Positions 26,028-34,289 of a stretch of 45,135 nt of DNA are shown in pieces (position 1 is the first letter of the stretch; each line of letters begins with the position of its first letter). The stretch spans positions 1-45,135 of the forward strand of contig JACPOR010000014.1 of the NCBI GenBank assembly GCA_016191425.1, given 5' to 3'. The notes under the pieces are model-generated. The model saw only the letters and a list, made by a program, of their open reading frames with translations, was not told where the DNA came from and did not search any database. Position numbers and translations under genes: made by a program. This DNA is from Chloroflexota bacterium. Its GTDB lineage: Bacteria > Chloroflexota > Limnocylindria > Limnocylindrales > CSP1-4.

Positions 26028-27311
26028 GTGTTCGAATCCCTCCTGAACGCGTTCCGTGCGCCGGACATCCGGCGCCGGATCCTGTTCGTCCTCGGGATCC
26101 TCCTGGTCTATCGGCTCCTCGCCCAGGTGCCATTGCCGGGCGTCGACCGGCAGCAGCTCGCCGCGTTCTTCGAGAAGAATCAGGCGTTCGGGATCCTGGA
26201 CCTGTTCGCCGGCGGCGGCCTGTCATCGCTGTCGATCGTCGGGTTGACGATGAATCCCTACATCAACGCCTCGATCATCATGCAGCTGATGCAGGGGGTT
26301 ATCCCGTCACTGCAGGCACTCAGCCGAGAGGGTGAATACGGACGCCAGCGGCTCAACCAGTACACGCGCTACCTGACCGTCCCGATGGCGTTCCTCCAGG
26401 CCTTCGGGATCCTGTCCGCGCTCAACGCCGATGGGATCATCGTCGGGGGCTTCGGGCTCGGCAACGCGTTGTCGTGGGTCCAGATGGTCACCATGGTCGC
26501 CGGCGCGGTGATTCTCATGTGGCTCGGCGAGCTGATCACCGAGAAGGGGATCGGCAACGGCATCAGCTTCATCATCTTCGCCGGCATCGTCAGCCGGGCC
26601 CCATCCGCGGCGGCCTCGCTGCTGACCGGCGGCCAGTCCCTCCGCGACGTCCTGCTCTTCGCCGTCCTGGCTGTCGTCGCCGTCGGCGTCATCATCTACA
26701 TCCAGGAGGGCCAGCGGCGGATCCCCATCCAGTACGCCAGCCGCGTCCGCGGCCGCCGGATGTACCAGGGTGGGCAGACGTTCCTGCCCCTTCGGGTGAA
26801 CCTCGCCGGCGTGATCCCGATCATCTTCGCGGTCTCGATCCTGCAGTTCCCCGCCCAGCTCGCGCTCTACTTCTCGTATTCGACCGTCGAGGGGGTTTCG
26901 AACGTCGCAACGGCCATCGCCAACTTCCTGGCCTCGACGACGGTCCAGTACGCGGTCATGTACTTCCTCCTGACCGTCGGGTTCACCTACTTCTACACCG
27001 CGTTCACGTTCAAGCCGGACGAGACCGCGGAGCAGCTCAGGAAGAACGGCGGCTTCATTCCCGGGATTCGGCCCGGCCGGCCCACGCAGGACTATCTCGC
27101 CCGGGTGGTCTCGCGGATCACGATTGCCGGGGCCCTCTTCCTCGGCACGGTCGCCGTCGCGCCGGTCATCGCCGGCGTCCTCGACCCGTCGCTCCGCGGC
27201 GTGGCCCTCGGCGGGACCGGCCTCCTGATCGTCGTCTCCGTGGTCGTCGAGACGATGAAGCAGATCGAAGCACAGCTGATGATGCGCAACTACGAAGGCT
27301 TCATCCGGTGA
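26028..27311 (+). CDS. secY: preprotein translocase subunit SecY
   Basis: SecY is the protein-conducting channel of the plasma membrane. 427 residues with ten expected hydrophobic segments. Landmarks: PLPGVDRQQLAAFF and the plug region ILDLFAGGGLSSLSIVGLTMNPYINASI-type sequence (about 57-84), then EGEYGRQRLNQYTRYLT, EKGIGNGISFIIFAGI, the cytoplasmic C5 loop KNGGFIPGIRPGRPTQDYL (about 342-360), and MKQIEAQLMMRNYEGF at the end. GTG start, 3 nt after rplO. Hairpin element copy 3 begins at its stop codon. Confidence 0.97.
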   Translation: MFESLLNAFRAPDIRRRILFVLGILLVYRLLAQVPLPGVDRQQLAAFFEKNQAFGILDLFAGGGLSSLSIVGLTMNPYINASIIMQLMQGVIPSLQALSREGEYGRQRLNQYTRYLTVPMAFLQAFGILSALNADGIIVGGFGLGNALSWVQMVTMVAGAVILMWLGELITEKGIGNGISFIIFAGIVSRAPSAAASLLTGGQSLRDVLLFAVLAVVAVGVIIYIQEGQRRIPIQYASRVRGRRMYQGGQTFLPLRVNLAGVIPIIFAVSILQFPAQLALYFSYSTVEGVSNVATAIANFLASTTVQYAVMYFLLTVGFTYFYTAFTFKPDETAEQLRKNGGFIPGIRPGRPTQDYLARVVSRITIAGALFLGTVAVAPVIAGVLDPSLRGVALGGTGLLIVVSVVVETMKQIEAQLMMRNYEGFIR

Positions 27312-27435
27312 CCGCGCCCGGCCTGGCGGGCCATCGCGGCGTTGCCGCCTGCGCTCCCTCGCTCACGTACGTCAAAGTACGCTCGCTCGGGTGCTCGGCG
27401 GCGCCTGGCGCTGACCTCGCCATCCCGGGCGCGGT
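27311..27435 (+). repeat. dispersed 3'-end hairpin element, copy 3 (behind secY)
   Basis: Begins at the last base of the secY stop. Perfect 11-bp outer arms: ACCGCGCCCGG (27311-27321) and CCGGGCGCGGT (27425-27435). The core stem is CGTAC (27366-27370), loop GTCAAA, GTACG (27377-27381), framed by CTCGCTCA and GCTCGCTC and followed by GGGTGCTCGGCGGCGCC. It separates secY from adk; there are only 42 nt between its end and the adk start, and no clear promoter. Confidence 0.85.
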
Positions 27436-27477
27436 GACGAGGGACGGCCGAGCCGGGATGAGCCGCCAGCGACGGCG

Positions 27478-28143
27478 ATGACCCTCATTGTCCTGCTCGG
27501 CGCACCGGGTGCCGGGAAGGGCACGCAGGCGGCGGTCCTCCGGGACCGCCTGGGGATTCCGCACGTCGCGACGGGGGATCTGTTCCGGGCCGCGATCCGC
27601 GAAGGCACGCCGGTCGGCCGCGAGGCAAAGGCGTACATGGACGCCGGTCAGCTCGTCCCGGACCGCGTGACGATCCGGATGCTCGAGGAGCGACTGGCCG
27701 CGCCCGATGCCGCGGACGGGGCGATCCTGGACGGCTTCCCGCGCACGGCCGTTCAGGCGGCGGCGCTCGACGACTTCCTCGGCCGTCGCGGCTCGCGGGT
27801 GGACGCGGCACTCCTGATCGACGTTCCCGCCGAGGACCTGGTCGACCGGCTGTCCGGCCGCTGGATCTGCCAGGCAGCAGGGCATCCGTACCATGCCACG
27901 ATGAACAGGCCGCGCGCCTCGGGCGTCTGCGACGTCGACGGGTCGCCGCTCGTGCAGCGTGCCGACGACCGCCCGGAGACGATCCGGGCTCGCCTCGCCG
28001 GCCAGCTCGACGACCTCAACGCCGTGGTGGAGCACTACCGGTCCACGGGCGCCCTGCGCACCGTGAACGGCCTCCGTCCGATCGCTGAGGTATCGGGGGG
28101 TCTGCTCGAGGCCCTCGAGGCCGGCACGGCCGGCGTGGCGTGA
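27478..28143 (+). CDS. adk: adenylate kinase
   Basis: Adk interconverts ATP + AMP and 2 ADP in the cytoplasm. 221 residues: P-loop GAPGAGKGTQ (8-17), AMP-binding ATGDLFRAAI (31-40), and DGFPRT (85-90). The LID is of the long type, with Cys131, His136, Cys151 and Asp154 where zinc forms commonly have four Cys, so a modified zinc site is possible. QRADDRPETIRARL closes the LID. ATG 27478 gives the family N-terminus MTLIVLLGAPG. It sits between secY and map as in many Gram-positive spc operons. map follows after 1 nt. Confidence 0.96.
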   Translation: MTLIVLLGAPGAGKGTQAAVLRDRLGIPHVATGDLFRAAIREGTPVGREAKAYMDAGQLVPDRVTIRMLEERLAAPDAADGAILDGFPRTAVQAAALDDFLGRRGSRVDAALLIDVPAEDLVDRLSGRWICQAAGHPYHATMNRPRASGVCDVDGSPLVQRADDRPETIRARLAGQLDDLNAVVEHYRSTGALRTVNGLRPIAEVSGGLLEALEAGTAGVA

Positions 28144-28144
28144 G

Positions 28145-28921
28145 GTGGTGACCCGCAAGTCCCGGCGCGAGATCGAGCAGATGCGTCGAGCCGGCCGCAT
28201 CGTCGCCGAGGTCCTCGCCCTCGTCGAGGGCGAGCTCAAGCCCGGCGTCACGACGGGCTACCTCGACCGCTTGGCGGAGCAGCACATTCGGGAGGCCGGG
28301 GCGATCCCCAGCTTCAAGGGCTATCTCGGTGGGGGCCGCTACGGCAAGGGCCCGGCCGCGTACCCGGGCAGCCTGTGCGTCTCCATCGACGACGAGGTCG
28401 TCCACGGCATTCCCGCCGAGCGCCCCGTGCGGGAGGGCCAGATCGTCGGGATCGACGCGGGCGCGGCGGTCGGGGGCTGGCACGGCGACGCTGCCCGGAC
28501 CTTCGTCGTCGGCACCGTGGCGCCGGCGGTCGAGGATCTCGTCGCCGCGACGCGCCTCGCCCTGATGGCCGGCATCGCCGCAGCCGTACCTGGCAACCAC
28601 ATCGGTGACATCGGCGCGGCGATCGAGGACATCGCCGTGGCGCATGGATACGGCATCGTCCGGCCGTTCACCGGCCACGGCATCGGCACCCAGATGCATG
28701 AGGCGCCAAACGTCCCGAATTACCGAACCGGCAGCCGCGGTCTCAGGCTCGAGCCCGGGATCTGCCTGGCGATCGAGCCCATGTTCACCCTGGGCGGCCA
28801 CGAGGTCCAGGTCATGCCGGACCACTGGACGGTGGTCACCGTCGACGGATCGCTCGCCGCCCATTTCGAGCACACGATCGCCGTGACCGAGAACGGTCCG
28901 GAGATCCTGACCACGGTCTGA
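28145..28921 (+). CDS. map: methionine aminopeptidase, type I
   Basis: Removes the N-terminal Met from nascent proteins. 258 residues with the pita-bread fold ligands visible: Asp in GIDAGAAV and GDAARTF, His in TGHGIGTQMHEAP, Glu in LAIEPMF and Glu in HTIAVTE. The substrate His region is CVSIDDEVVHGIP. A short N-terminus without the zinc-finger or SH3 extension makes it the Ia form. The start is GTG at 28145 (a second GTG follows). It is the last gene before the infA promoter. Confidence 0.96.
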   Translation: MVTRKSRREIEQMRRAGRIVAEVLALVEGELKPGVTTGYLDRLAEQHIREAGAIPSFKGYLGGGRYGKGPAAYPGSLCVSIDDEVVHGIPAERPVREGQIVGIDAGAAVGGWHGDAARTFVVGTVAPAVEDLVAATRLALMAGIAAAVPGNHIGDIGAAIEDIAVAHGYGIVRPFTGHGIGTQMHEAPNVPNYRTGSRGLRLEPGICLAIEPMFTLGGHEVQVMPDHWTVVTVDGSLAAHFEHTIAVTENGPEILTTV

Positions 28922-28929
28922 GCGGGCAA

Positions 28930-28959
28930 TTGCCCGATCGGACGAACATCTGATACGCT
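28930..28959 (+). promoter_or_regulatory. probable promoter for infA-rpmJ-rpsM-rpsK-rpsD-rpoA-rplQ
   Basis: TTGCCC (28930-28935) and TACGCT (28954-28959) with an 18-nt spacer, in the only AT-richer patch of the 101-nt gap behind map. The -10 is weak, so confidence is moderate. Confidence 0.5.
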
Positions 28960-28969
28960 ACGCGTTCGT

Positions 28970-28992
28970 GTGTCGGCCCGCCGGGCCGGCAC
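28970..28992 (+). promoter_or_regulatory. 10-bp hairpin at the 5' end of the infA leader
   Basis: GTGTCGGCCC (28970-28979) pairs with GGGCCGGCAC (28983-28992), one G-T wobble, loop GCC. If transcription starts near 28966, the mRNA begins almost directly with this stem. It could stabilise the 5' end or take part in control; function is inferred only. Confidence 0.5.
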
Positions 28993-29022
28993 TCGCCGTG
29001 AGAAAGGGACACAGCACCGCCC

Positions 29023-29241
29023 GTGGCCAAGCGAGACGCGATCGAAGTCGAAGGGACGGTTCTCGAGCCGCTCCCGAACACCATGTTCGCCGTCGAGCTG
29101 GAGAACGGCCACCGTGTGCTGGCCCACATCTCCGGCAAGCTCCGGATGAATTTCATCCGGATCCTGCCGGGGGACCGCGTTCGGGTCGAACTCTCCCCGT
29201 ACGACCTGACCCGCGGCCGCATCACGTACCGCCTGAAATAG
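29023..29241 (+). CDS. infA: translation initiation factor IF-1
   Basis: IF-1 occupies the 30S A site during initiation. 72 residues, a single OB fold: [20 protein letters not shown] (about 3-22), then [20 protein letters not shown] and [21 protein letters not shown]-type sequence. The GTG start has only a distant GAAAGGGA, so initiation may be weak. rpmJ follows after 45 nt. Confidence 0.97.
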   Translation: MAKRDAIEVEGTVLEPLPNTMFAVELENGHRVLAHISGKLRMNFIRILPGDRVRVELSPYDLTRGRITYRLK

Positions 29242-29286
29242 CCGCCGTTCGTTGCCCCTGGCGCGAACCAACACGTCGAGGATCCG

Positions 29287-29400
29287 TTGAAAGTCAGAGC
29301 CTCCATCAAGGCGCGCTGCGACAACTGCAAGGTGATTCGCCGCCACGGCACCGTGATGGTCATCTGCACGAACCCGAAGCACAAGCAGCGGCAGGGGTAG
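29287..29400 (+). CDS. rpmJ: 50S ribosomal protein L36
   Basis: bL36, 37 residues, the smallest ribosomal protein. It reads from a TTG start at 29287 to TAG at 29400. [19 protein letters not shown] at the start and the tail NPKHKQRQG are diagnostic. The zinc ligands Cys11, Cys14, Cys27 and His32 are all present, so it is the zinc-binding form. GAGGA lies close upstream. Position between infA and rpsM is the standard one. Confidence 0.95.
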   Translation: MKVRASIKARCDNCKVIRRHGTVMVICTNPKHKQRQG

Positions 29401-29407
29401 CAGTCCG

Positions 29408-29785
29408 ATGGCACGCATCGCCGGCATCGACATCCCGCGCGAAAAGCGCGTGGAGGTGGCCCTCACCTACATCTTCGGGATCGGCCTGCCAACCGCCCAG
29501 AAGATCCTGACCCAGACGAACGTCAACCCGGACACCCGGGTCCGTGACCTCACGGAGGAGCAGGTCAACCGCCTCCGCGAGCTCATCGACCGCCGCTTCA
29601 AAGTCGAGGGGGACCTTCGCCGCGAAGTGGCGCTCAACGTCAAGCGGCTCATCGAGATCGGCTCGTACCGTGGCCTCCGCCATCGGCGGAACCTCCCGGT
29701 GCGTGGACAGCGGACCAAGACGAATGCCCGGCAGCGGCGCGGACCGAAGAAGACGGTCGGCGCGCGACGCAAGGCAACGAAGTAG
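29408..29785 (+). CDS. rpsM: 30S ribosomal protein S13
   Basis: uS13 contacts the P-site tRNA and forms bridges to L5. 125 residues: [20 protein letters not shown] at the start, [14 protein letters not shown] (about 21-34), then [20 protein letters not shown]-type sequence and the basic tail [10 protein letters not shown].. It starts 7 nt after rpmJ. Confidence 0.97.
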   Translation: MARIAGIDIPREKRVEVALTYIFGIGLPTAQKILTQTNVNPDTRVRDLTEEQVNRLRELIDRRFKVEGDLRREVALNVKRLIEIGSYRGLRHRRNLPVRGQRTKTNARQRRGPKKTVGARRKATK

Positions 29786-29806
29786 TGACGAGGGATATCG
29801 ACACGC

Positions 29807-30202
29807 ATGGCTGAGCGGAAGCGGGCCGTCAAGCAGCGTCGCCGGGAGCGCAAGAACGTCCCCCAGGGGCACGTCCACGTCCAGGCGTCGTTCAACAACA
29901 CGATCATCACGATTACCGACCCGATGGGATCGGTGGTCAGCTGGGGGTCCGCCGGCGTGGCCGGCTTCAAGGGCTCCCGCAAGAGCACGCCCTATGCCGC
30001 CGCCATGTCCGCGGAAATCGCCGCCCGCAAGGCGATGGAGCACGGCATGCGCCAGGTTGAGGTCTACGTGAAGGGCCCGGGCGCCGGGCGGGAGCAGGCC
30101 ATCCGGTCGCTCCAGACCGCCGGCCTGGAGGTCACCGCGATCACCGACATCACGCCCATCCCGCACAACGGCTGCCGCCCGCCCAAGCGGCGCCGCGTCT
30201 GA
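29807..30202 (+). CDS. rpsK: 30S ribosomal protein S11
   Basis: uS11 lies on the 30S platform by the E site. 131 residues: [20 protein letters not shown] (about 22-41), [20 protein letters not shown], then [19 protein letters not shown] and [18 protein letters not shown] at the end. All core motifs are present. Confidence 0.97.
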   Translation: MAERKRAVKQRRRERKNVPQGHVHVQASFNNTIITITDPMGSVVSWGSAGVAGFKGSRKSTPYAAAMSAEIAARKAMEHGMRQVEVYVKGPGAGREQAIRSLQTAGLEVTAITDITPIPHNGCRPPKRRRV

Positions 30203-30218
30203 GCCGAGACAGGATCCC

Positions 30219-30845
30219 ATGGCCCGATATACCGAATCCGTCTGCCGCCTTTGCCGCCGGGAGGGCACGAAGCTCTTCCTCAAGGGCATGCGCTGCTACT
30301 CGAAGAAGTGTGCCTTCGAACGCCGGCCGAGCCCGCCCGGCCAGCACGGCGTCCGCCGCCGGAAGATGGGCGAATACGGCATCCAGCTGCGTGAGAAGCA
30401 GAAGGTTCGTCGCGTCTACTCGGTGCTCGAGCGGCAGTTCCACAACTACTTCGTGGAAGCCGGGAACCTCGACGGCGTGACCGGCGAGAACCTCCTTCGG
30501 TTCCTCGAGACCCGCCTCGACAACGTCGTCTTCCGCCTTGGCTTCGCGACGTCGCGCGCCCAGGCCCGTCAGCTCGTGTCGCATGGCCACTTCGCAGTGA
30601 ACGGCGTCCCGACGGACATCCCGTCCTACGAGCTGAAGCCGGGCGACCGGATCGAAGTCCGCGAATCGCACCGCGAACGCGAGCCGTTCAAGACCGCCAA
30701 GGAGACGCTCCGCTCCCACCAGGCGCCGGAGTGGCTCAGCATCGAGCCGGCCCGCCTCGCGGGCTCGGTTCTCAGCCTGCCCCGCCGCGACCAGATGCCG
30801 CTTGACCTTAACGAGCAGCTCGTGGTCGAGTACTACTCGAGGTAA
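30219..30845 (+). CDS. rpsD: 30S ribosomal protein S4, zinc-binding type
   Basis: uS4 nucleates 30S assembly and in several bacteria represses the alpha operon. 208 residues. The N-terminal zinc site is Cys9, Cys12, Cys26 and Cys31. The stretch [12 protein letters not shown] and [19 protein letters not shown] follow, and the S4 RNA-binding domain has [20 protein letters not shown] (about 97-116) and [10 protein letters not shown]. The end WLSIEP...[13 protein letters not shown] is typical. Confidence 0.97.
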   Translation: MARYTESVCRLCRREGTKLFLKGMRCYSKKCAFERRPSPPGQHGVRRRKMGEYGIQLREKQKVRRVYSVLERQFHNYFVEAGNLDGVTGENLLRFLETRLDNVVFRLGFATSRAQARQLVSHGHFAVNGVPTDIPSYELKPGDRIEVRESHREREPFKTAKETLRSHQAPEWLSIEPARLAGSVLSLPRRDQMPLDLNEQLVVEYYSR

Positions 30846-30854
30846 CCCCCGCCC

Positions 30855-31865
30855 ATGATCGAACTCGAGAGCCCGCAGATCGAGCCCATCGAGGAACTCG
30901 GCACATACGCCAAGTACGAGGCCGGCCCCCTCCAGGCCGGCTATGGCGTCACGCTCGGCAACGCCCTCCGGCGCGTCCTCCTCTCGTCGCTGGAGGGCGC
31001 CGCGGTCACGTCCATCCAGATCCGGGATGTCTACCAGGAGTTCTCGACGATCCAGGGGGTCAAGGAAGACGTCACCCAGATCGTCCTCAACGTCAAGAAG
31101 CTTCGCCTGAAGAGCTTCGCCACCCACCCCGTCCAGCTCCGCCTCACGAAGAGCGGCGCCGGCCCGGTGATGGCAGCGGACCTCATCGAATCGGCGGACG
31201 TCGAGATCGTCAACCCGGACCTCGTCCTGATGACGCTCGATTCGGACGATGTGACCATCGAAATGGACCTCACCGTCGAGCGGGGCGTCGGCTACCTCGG
31301 CGCGGAGCGCGCGGAGGCGCTGCCGATCGGCGTCATCGCCGTCGATGCCATCTTCACACCCGTTCGCAAGGTCAACTACTGGGTCGAGGGCATGCGGGTC
31401 GGCCAGGTGACCAACTTCGACAAGCTGACGATCGAGATCGAGACTGACGGTACGATCAGCCCCGAGGAGGCCCTCAGCCGGTCCGCCCAGATCCTCGTCG
31501 AGCAGTTCCGCCCGTTCATCACGATCGGTCAGTCGGCGATGCCGGGTGACCGAAGCGGCGTCGGGGTGCCGCAGCTGCCGCCGAACATGCTGGACATGCC
31601 GATCGAGGAGCTCGACCTGCCGATGCGGGCCTACAACTCGCTGAAGCGCAACAACATCGTGAAGGTGGGCCAGCTCCTCCAGCTGAAGGACGACGACCTC
31701 CTCCGGATGCGCAACTTCGGCAAGAAGTCACTCGACGAGATGAAGGAGCGCCTGCGGATGCGCGGCTTCATCCTCCCGGAGAGCGAGCCGTCGTCGTTCG
31801 ACGGCGATGCCGAGATCGAGGAGCCGGACGAAGCCGACGCGCCCTTCGAGGGCGAGGACGCCTGA
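30855..31865 (+). CDS. rpoA: RNA polymerase subunit alpha
   Basis: Alpha starts RNA polymerase assembly and its C-terminal domain binds promoter UP elements and activators. 336 residues: the N-terminal dimerisation domain has GPLQAGYGVTLGNALRRVLL (about 26-45) and TSIQI. The C-terminal domain has LDLPMRAYNSLKRNNI, VGQLLQLKDDDLLRMRNFG and KSLDEMKERL (about 255-305). An acidic tail (DGDAEIEEPDEADAPFEGED) follows the helix-hairpin-helix part. rplQ starts 1 nt after its stop. Confidence 0.97.
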   Translation: MIELESPQIEPIEELGTYAKYEAGPLQAGYGVTLGNALRRVLLSSLEGAAVTSIQIRDVYQEFSTIQGVKEDVTQIVLNVKKLRLKSFATHPVQLRLTKSGAGPVMAADLIESADVEIVNPDLVLMTLDSDDVTIEMDLTVERGVGYLGAERAEALPIGVIAVDAIFTPVRKVNYWVEGMRVGQVTNFDKLTIEIETDGTISPEEALSRSAQILVEQFRPFITIGQSAMPGDRSGVGVPQLPPNMLDMPIEELDLPMRAYNSLKRNNIVKVGQLLQLKDDDLLRMRNFGKKSLDEMKERLRMRGFILPESEPSSFDGDAEIEEPDEADAPFEGEDA

Positions 31866-31866
31866 C

Positions 31867-32220
31867 GTGGCCCACCGGATCGACGGCCGCAAGCTGAGTC
31901 GCAAGATGGGCCCACGGCTGGCCCTCTACAAGAACCTGACCGTCTCCGTCCTCCGCTACGAGCGGGTCAAGACGACGGATGCGAAGGCCAGGGAGATCCA
32001 GGGCCGCGTCGAACGGGTGATCACGCTCGCGAAGCGAGGCGGTCTCGCGGCCCGCCGGACGGTCGTCTCGGAGTTCCCGAACGAGCCGCTCGTCGTCACC
32101 AAGCTGTTCGATGAGATCGCCCCGAAGTACGCTGACCGGACCTCCGGCTACACCCGGATCGTAAAGATCGGGCAGCGCTCGGGCGACGCCGCCGAAATCG
32201 TCCAAATCGAACTGGTGTAA
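31867..32220 (+). CDS. rplQ: 50S ribosomal protein L17
   Basis: bL17 surrounds the tunnel exit. 117 residues: AHRIDGRKLSRKMGPRLALY (about 2-21), KNLTVSVLRYERVKTTDAKA, then IAPKYADRTSGYTRIVKIG and GDAAEIVQIELV. The family N-terminus fixes the start at GTG 31867, directly behind rpoA; the longer open frame is rpoA sequence in another register. It ends the alpha cluster. Confidence 0.96.
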   Translation: MAHRIDGRKLSRKMGPRLALYKNLTVSVLRYERVKTTDAKAREIQGRVERVITLAKRGGLAARRTVVSEFPNEPLVVTKLFDEIAPKYADRTSGYTRIVKIGQRSGDAAEIVQIELV

Positions 32221-32246
32221 CGGCAAGCTGAGTAACCCGTCGTCGC

Positions 32247-32345
32247 TGGGCCGCGGCCAGGCCAAGGCGGAGCGGAGCACGCGAGCGAGCGCACTTCAAC
32301 GTGCGTGAGCGAGCGAGCGGACGCGCCAACGCAGGGATGGCCCGG
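32247..32345 (-). repeat. dispersed 3'-end hairpin element, copy 4 (behind rplQ, reversed)
   Basis: Same family in the opposite orientation. On the + strand the core is CGCAC (32290-32294), loop TTCAAC, GTGCG (32301-32305). On the - strand the order CTCGCTCAC, stem, GCTCGCTCGCG, TGCTC matches the other copies. The outer arms are weaker (GGGCC and GGCCC near the ends), so the exact limits are uncertain. It starts about 26 nt after the rplQ stop and ends about 50 nt before truA. Confidence 0.8.
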
Positions 32346-32396
32346 CAGAGCGACGACCCAAGAGGCGCCGGAGACGGCGCGCCGAAGGCGGATCGG

Positions 32397-33164
32397 GTGA
32401 TCCGATATCGCGCCACGGTGGAATACGATGGCACGGATTTCGCCGGGTTCCAGGTGCAGCCTGGGGCCCGGACCGTCCAGGGGGCGCTCGAGACGGCGCT
32501 GGCCCACCTCTCAGGTGGTGTTCGGCACCCCGTCGACGGCGCGGGTCGGACGGACGCCGGGGTCCACGCGCTGGGGCAGGTGATCGCCTTCTCCTACGCG
32601 GGACGCCTCTCGGCGACCGAGCTGACCGAGGCCCTCAACGGCCTGCTTCCGCCGGATGTCGCAGTTCGCGGCGTCCGACGGGCAGCGGAGGGCTTTCACC
32701 CTCGCTACGCGGCGCGATACCGGGAGTATCGCTACACCGTCTGGAACGGGCCGCGGAGCCCGCTCCGGGAGCGCACCGCGCTCCGGGTGCGGAACCGACT
32801 GGACGTGGACGCGATGGGGCGAGCCGCGACGGCCTTCGAGGGCCGTCACGACTTCAGCGCCTTCGGCGGGGCCGATCCGCGGCCGGTCCGAACCGTTCAC
32901 CGCGTTCGGGTCCGGCGGGAGGGGCACCTGGTCATGATTGACGTCCGGGCCGACGCCTTCCTGCGCGGGATGGTCCGGCGCATGGTCGCCGCGCTGCTCG
33001 CGGTGGGAGCGGGCAAGATCGACGAGACAGCGGTCGCCGCAGCGCTTGCGGAGCGGCGACCGGCCCTCGGCGGGGCAGCTGCCCCGGCCCGGGGACTGTG
33101 CCTCCGTCGCGTCGTCCTGGGACGGCGAGCGGGGCGAAGGAACGGAGAAGACGAGGAACGATGA
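32397..33164 (+). CDS. truA: tRNA pseudouridine synthase A (positions 38-40)
   Basis: TruA makes pseudouridine in the tRNA anticodon arm. From GTG 32397 it has 255 residues: [19 protein letters not shown] at the start, the catalytic Asp motif [15 protein letters not shown] (about 46-60), then [12 protein letters not shown] and [16 protein letters not shown]-type sequence, and [16 protein letters not shown] near the end. ATG 32337 would add 20 low-complexity residues that lie next to hairpin copy 4; I prefer the GTG, which matches the family N-terminus and has AAGGCGG before it. The stop overlaps the rplM ATG. Confidence 0.94.
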   Translation: MIRYRATVEYDGTDFAGFQVQPGARTVQGALETALAHLSGGVRHPVDGAGRTDAGVHALGQVIAFSYAGRLSATELTEALNGLLPPDVAVRGVRRAAEGFHPRYAARYREYRYTVWNGPRSPLRERTALRVRNRLDVDAMGRAATAFEGRHDFSAFGGADPRPVRTVHRVRVRREGHLVMIDVRADAFLRGMVRRMVAALLAVGAGKIDETAVAAALAERRPALGGAAAPARGLCLRRVVLGRRAGRRNGEDEER

Positions 33165-33592
33165 ACGCCAAGACCTTCACGGCTCGGGAGAGCGAGATCG
33201 AGCGACGCTGGTTCGTCGTGGATGCGACGGGCCAGACACTCGGCCGCCTCGCGACGCAGGTCGCGCGCGTCCTCTCCGGGAAGCACAAGCCCACCTATAC
33301 CCAGCACCTGGACACAGGCGACCACGTGATCGTCCTCAACGCATCGAAGGTGGCCGTCACCAGCGACAAGGTGGAGAGCAAGCGCTACGCCCGCCACAGC
33401 GGCCACCCGCAGGGCTTCAAGGAGGAGTCGTTCGGCAAGCTCCTCGATCGCCGCCCCGAGGAGGTCATCCGGCGCGCCGTGAAGGGCATGCTGCCCCACA
33501 CCCGCCTCGGGACCCAGCAGCTGCGGAAGCTCAAGGTCTACGCCGGCAACGATCACCCGCATCAGGCCCAGCGGCCTGAGCCGCTTGCCTGA
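33161..33592 (+). CDS. rplM: 50S ribosomal protein L13
   Basis: uL13 is an early assembly protein. 143 residues: [19 protein letters not shown] (about 15-33), [20 protein letters not shown], then [12 protein letters not shown] and the motif [13 protein letters not shown] (about 106-118) followed by [18 protein letters not shown] 33161 overlaps the truA stop (ATGA), with GACGAGGAACG before it. Confidence 0.97.
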   Translation: MNAKTFTARESEIERRWFVVDATGQTLGRLATQVARVLSGKHKPTYTQHLDTGDHVIVLNASKVAVTSDKVESKRYARHSGHPQGFKEESFGKLLDRRPEEVIRRAVKGMLPHTRLGTQQLRKLKVYAGNDHPHQAQRPEPLA

Positions 33593-33606
33593 CAGAGGAG
33601 CCATCG

Positions 33607-34005
33607 ATGTCCACCCTTGTCTTCAATTCGGGGACCGGCCGGCGCAAGACCGCCGTCGCGCGCGTTCGGCTGATGCCGGGCGAGGGCGAGATCGTGGTCA
33701 ATGGCCGCTCGCTTATGGAGCACTTCGGGAACGCGATCAATGAGGCCGACGTCCGGATGCCCTTCCGGGTCACCGGCACCGAGGGTCGCTTCAACGCGAT
33801 GATCAAGGTCGAGGGCGGCGGCGTCACGGGCCAGGCCGGCGCGATCCGCCACGGCATCGCTCGGGCCCTGCTCGAGCTCGACCCCGACGGCCACCGGCTG
33901 TCGCTTCGCCAGGCCGGGCTCCTGACCCGCGACCCGCGGATGAAGGAGCGCAAGAAGTACGGGCTCAAGCGCGCCCGCAAAGCCCCCCAGTACACGAAGA
34001 GGTAG
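33607..34005 (+). CDS. rpsI: 30S ribosomal protein S9
   Basis: uS9 reaches the P-site tRNA with its C-terminal tail. 132 residues: [20 protein letters not shown] (about 10-29), [10 protein letters not shown], then [20 protein letters not shown] and the tail [25 protein letters not shown]-type sequence ending in the invariant KR. It follows rplM after 14 nt. Two tandem hairpin elements begin 5 nt after its stop. Confidence 0.97.
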   Translation: MSTLVFNSGTGRRKTAVARVRLMPGEGEIVVNGRSLMEHFGNAINEADVRMPFRVTGTEGRFNAMIKVEGGGVTGQAGAIRHGIARALLELDPDGHRLSLRQAGLLTRDPRMKERKKYGLKRARKAPQYTKR

Positions 34006-34010
34006 CGGCG

Positions 34011-34136
34011 CACCCGGCGGCCGGCGGCGGCGTTGGCCGCTGCGCTCCTCGCTCACGGACGTTCGAGTCCGCTCGCTCCGGTGCTCCCGGCCGCCTTGCC
34101 GGCGGCTCGCCATGCGCGCCGCTGGGGTCGGTCCTG
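34011..34136 (+). repeat. dispersed 3'-end hairpin element, copy 5 (first of tandem pair behind rpsI)
   Basis: A 126-bp unit. Arms GGCGGCCGG (34016-34024) and CCGGCCGCC (34087-34095). The core is CGGAC (34056-34060), loop GTTCGA, GTCCG (34067-34071), with CTCGCTCA before and GCTCGCTCCGGTGCTC after. A second copy follows directly. Confidence 0.9.
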
Positions 34137-34249
34137 CACCCGGCGGCGGGCGGCGGCGTTGGCCGCTGCGCTCCTCGCTCACGGACGTTCGAGTCCGCTC
34201 GCTCCGGTGCTCCCGGCCGCCTTGCCGGCGGCGCGCCATGCGGACCGCT
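34137..34249 (+). repeat. dispersed 3'-end hairpin element, copy 6 (second of tandem pair behind rpsI)
   Basis: Nearly identical to copy 5 over about 100 bp, offset by exactly 126 bp. The core is CGGAC (34182-34186), loop GTTCGA (34187-34192), GTCCG (34193-34197). A TACAGT hexamer (34249-34254) at its end is a possible -10 for argF. The near-identity suggests a recent local duplication. Confidence 0.9.
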
Positions 34250-34289
34250 ACAGTTGGCGCGTGAACGTCGCTCGTGAGCCGATTGCCCG

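Noticed and set aside
34061-34071. GTTCGAGTCC in the hairpin elements as a tRNA T-arm or tRNA fragment
   Set aside because: The loop differs in other copies (GTCAAA, GTTGGA) and no acceptor, D or anticodon arm is present.
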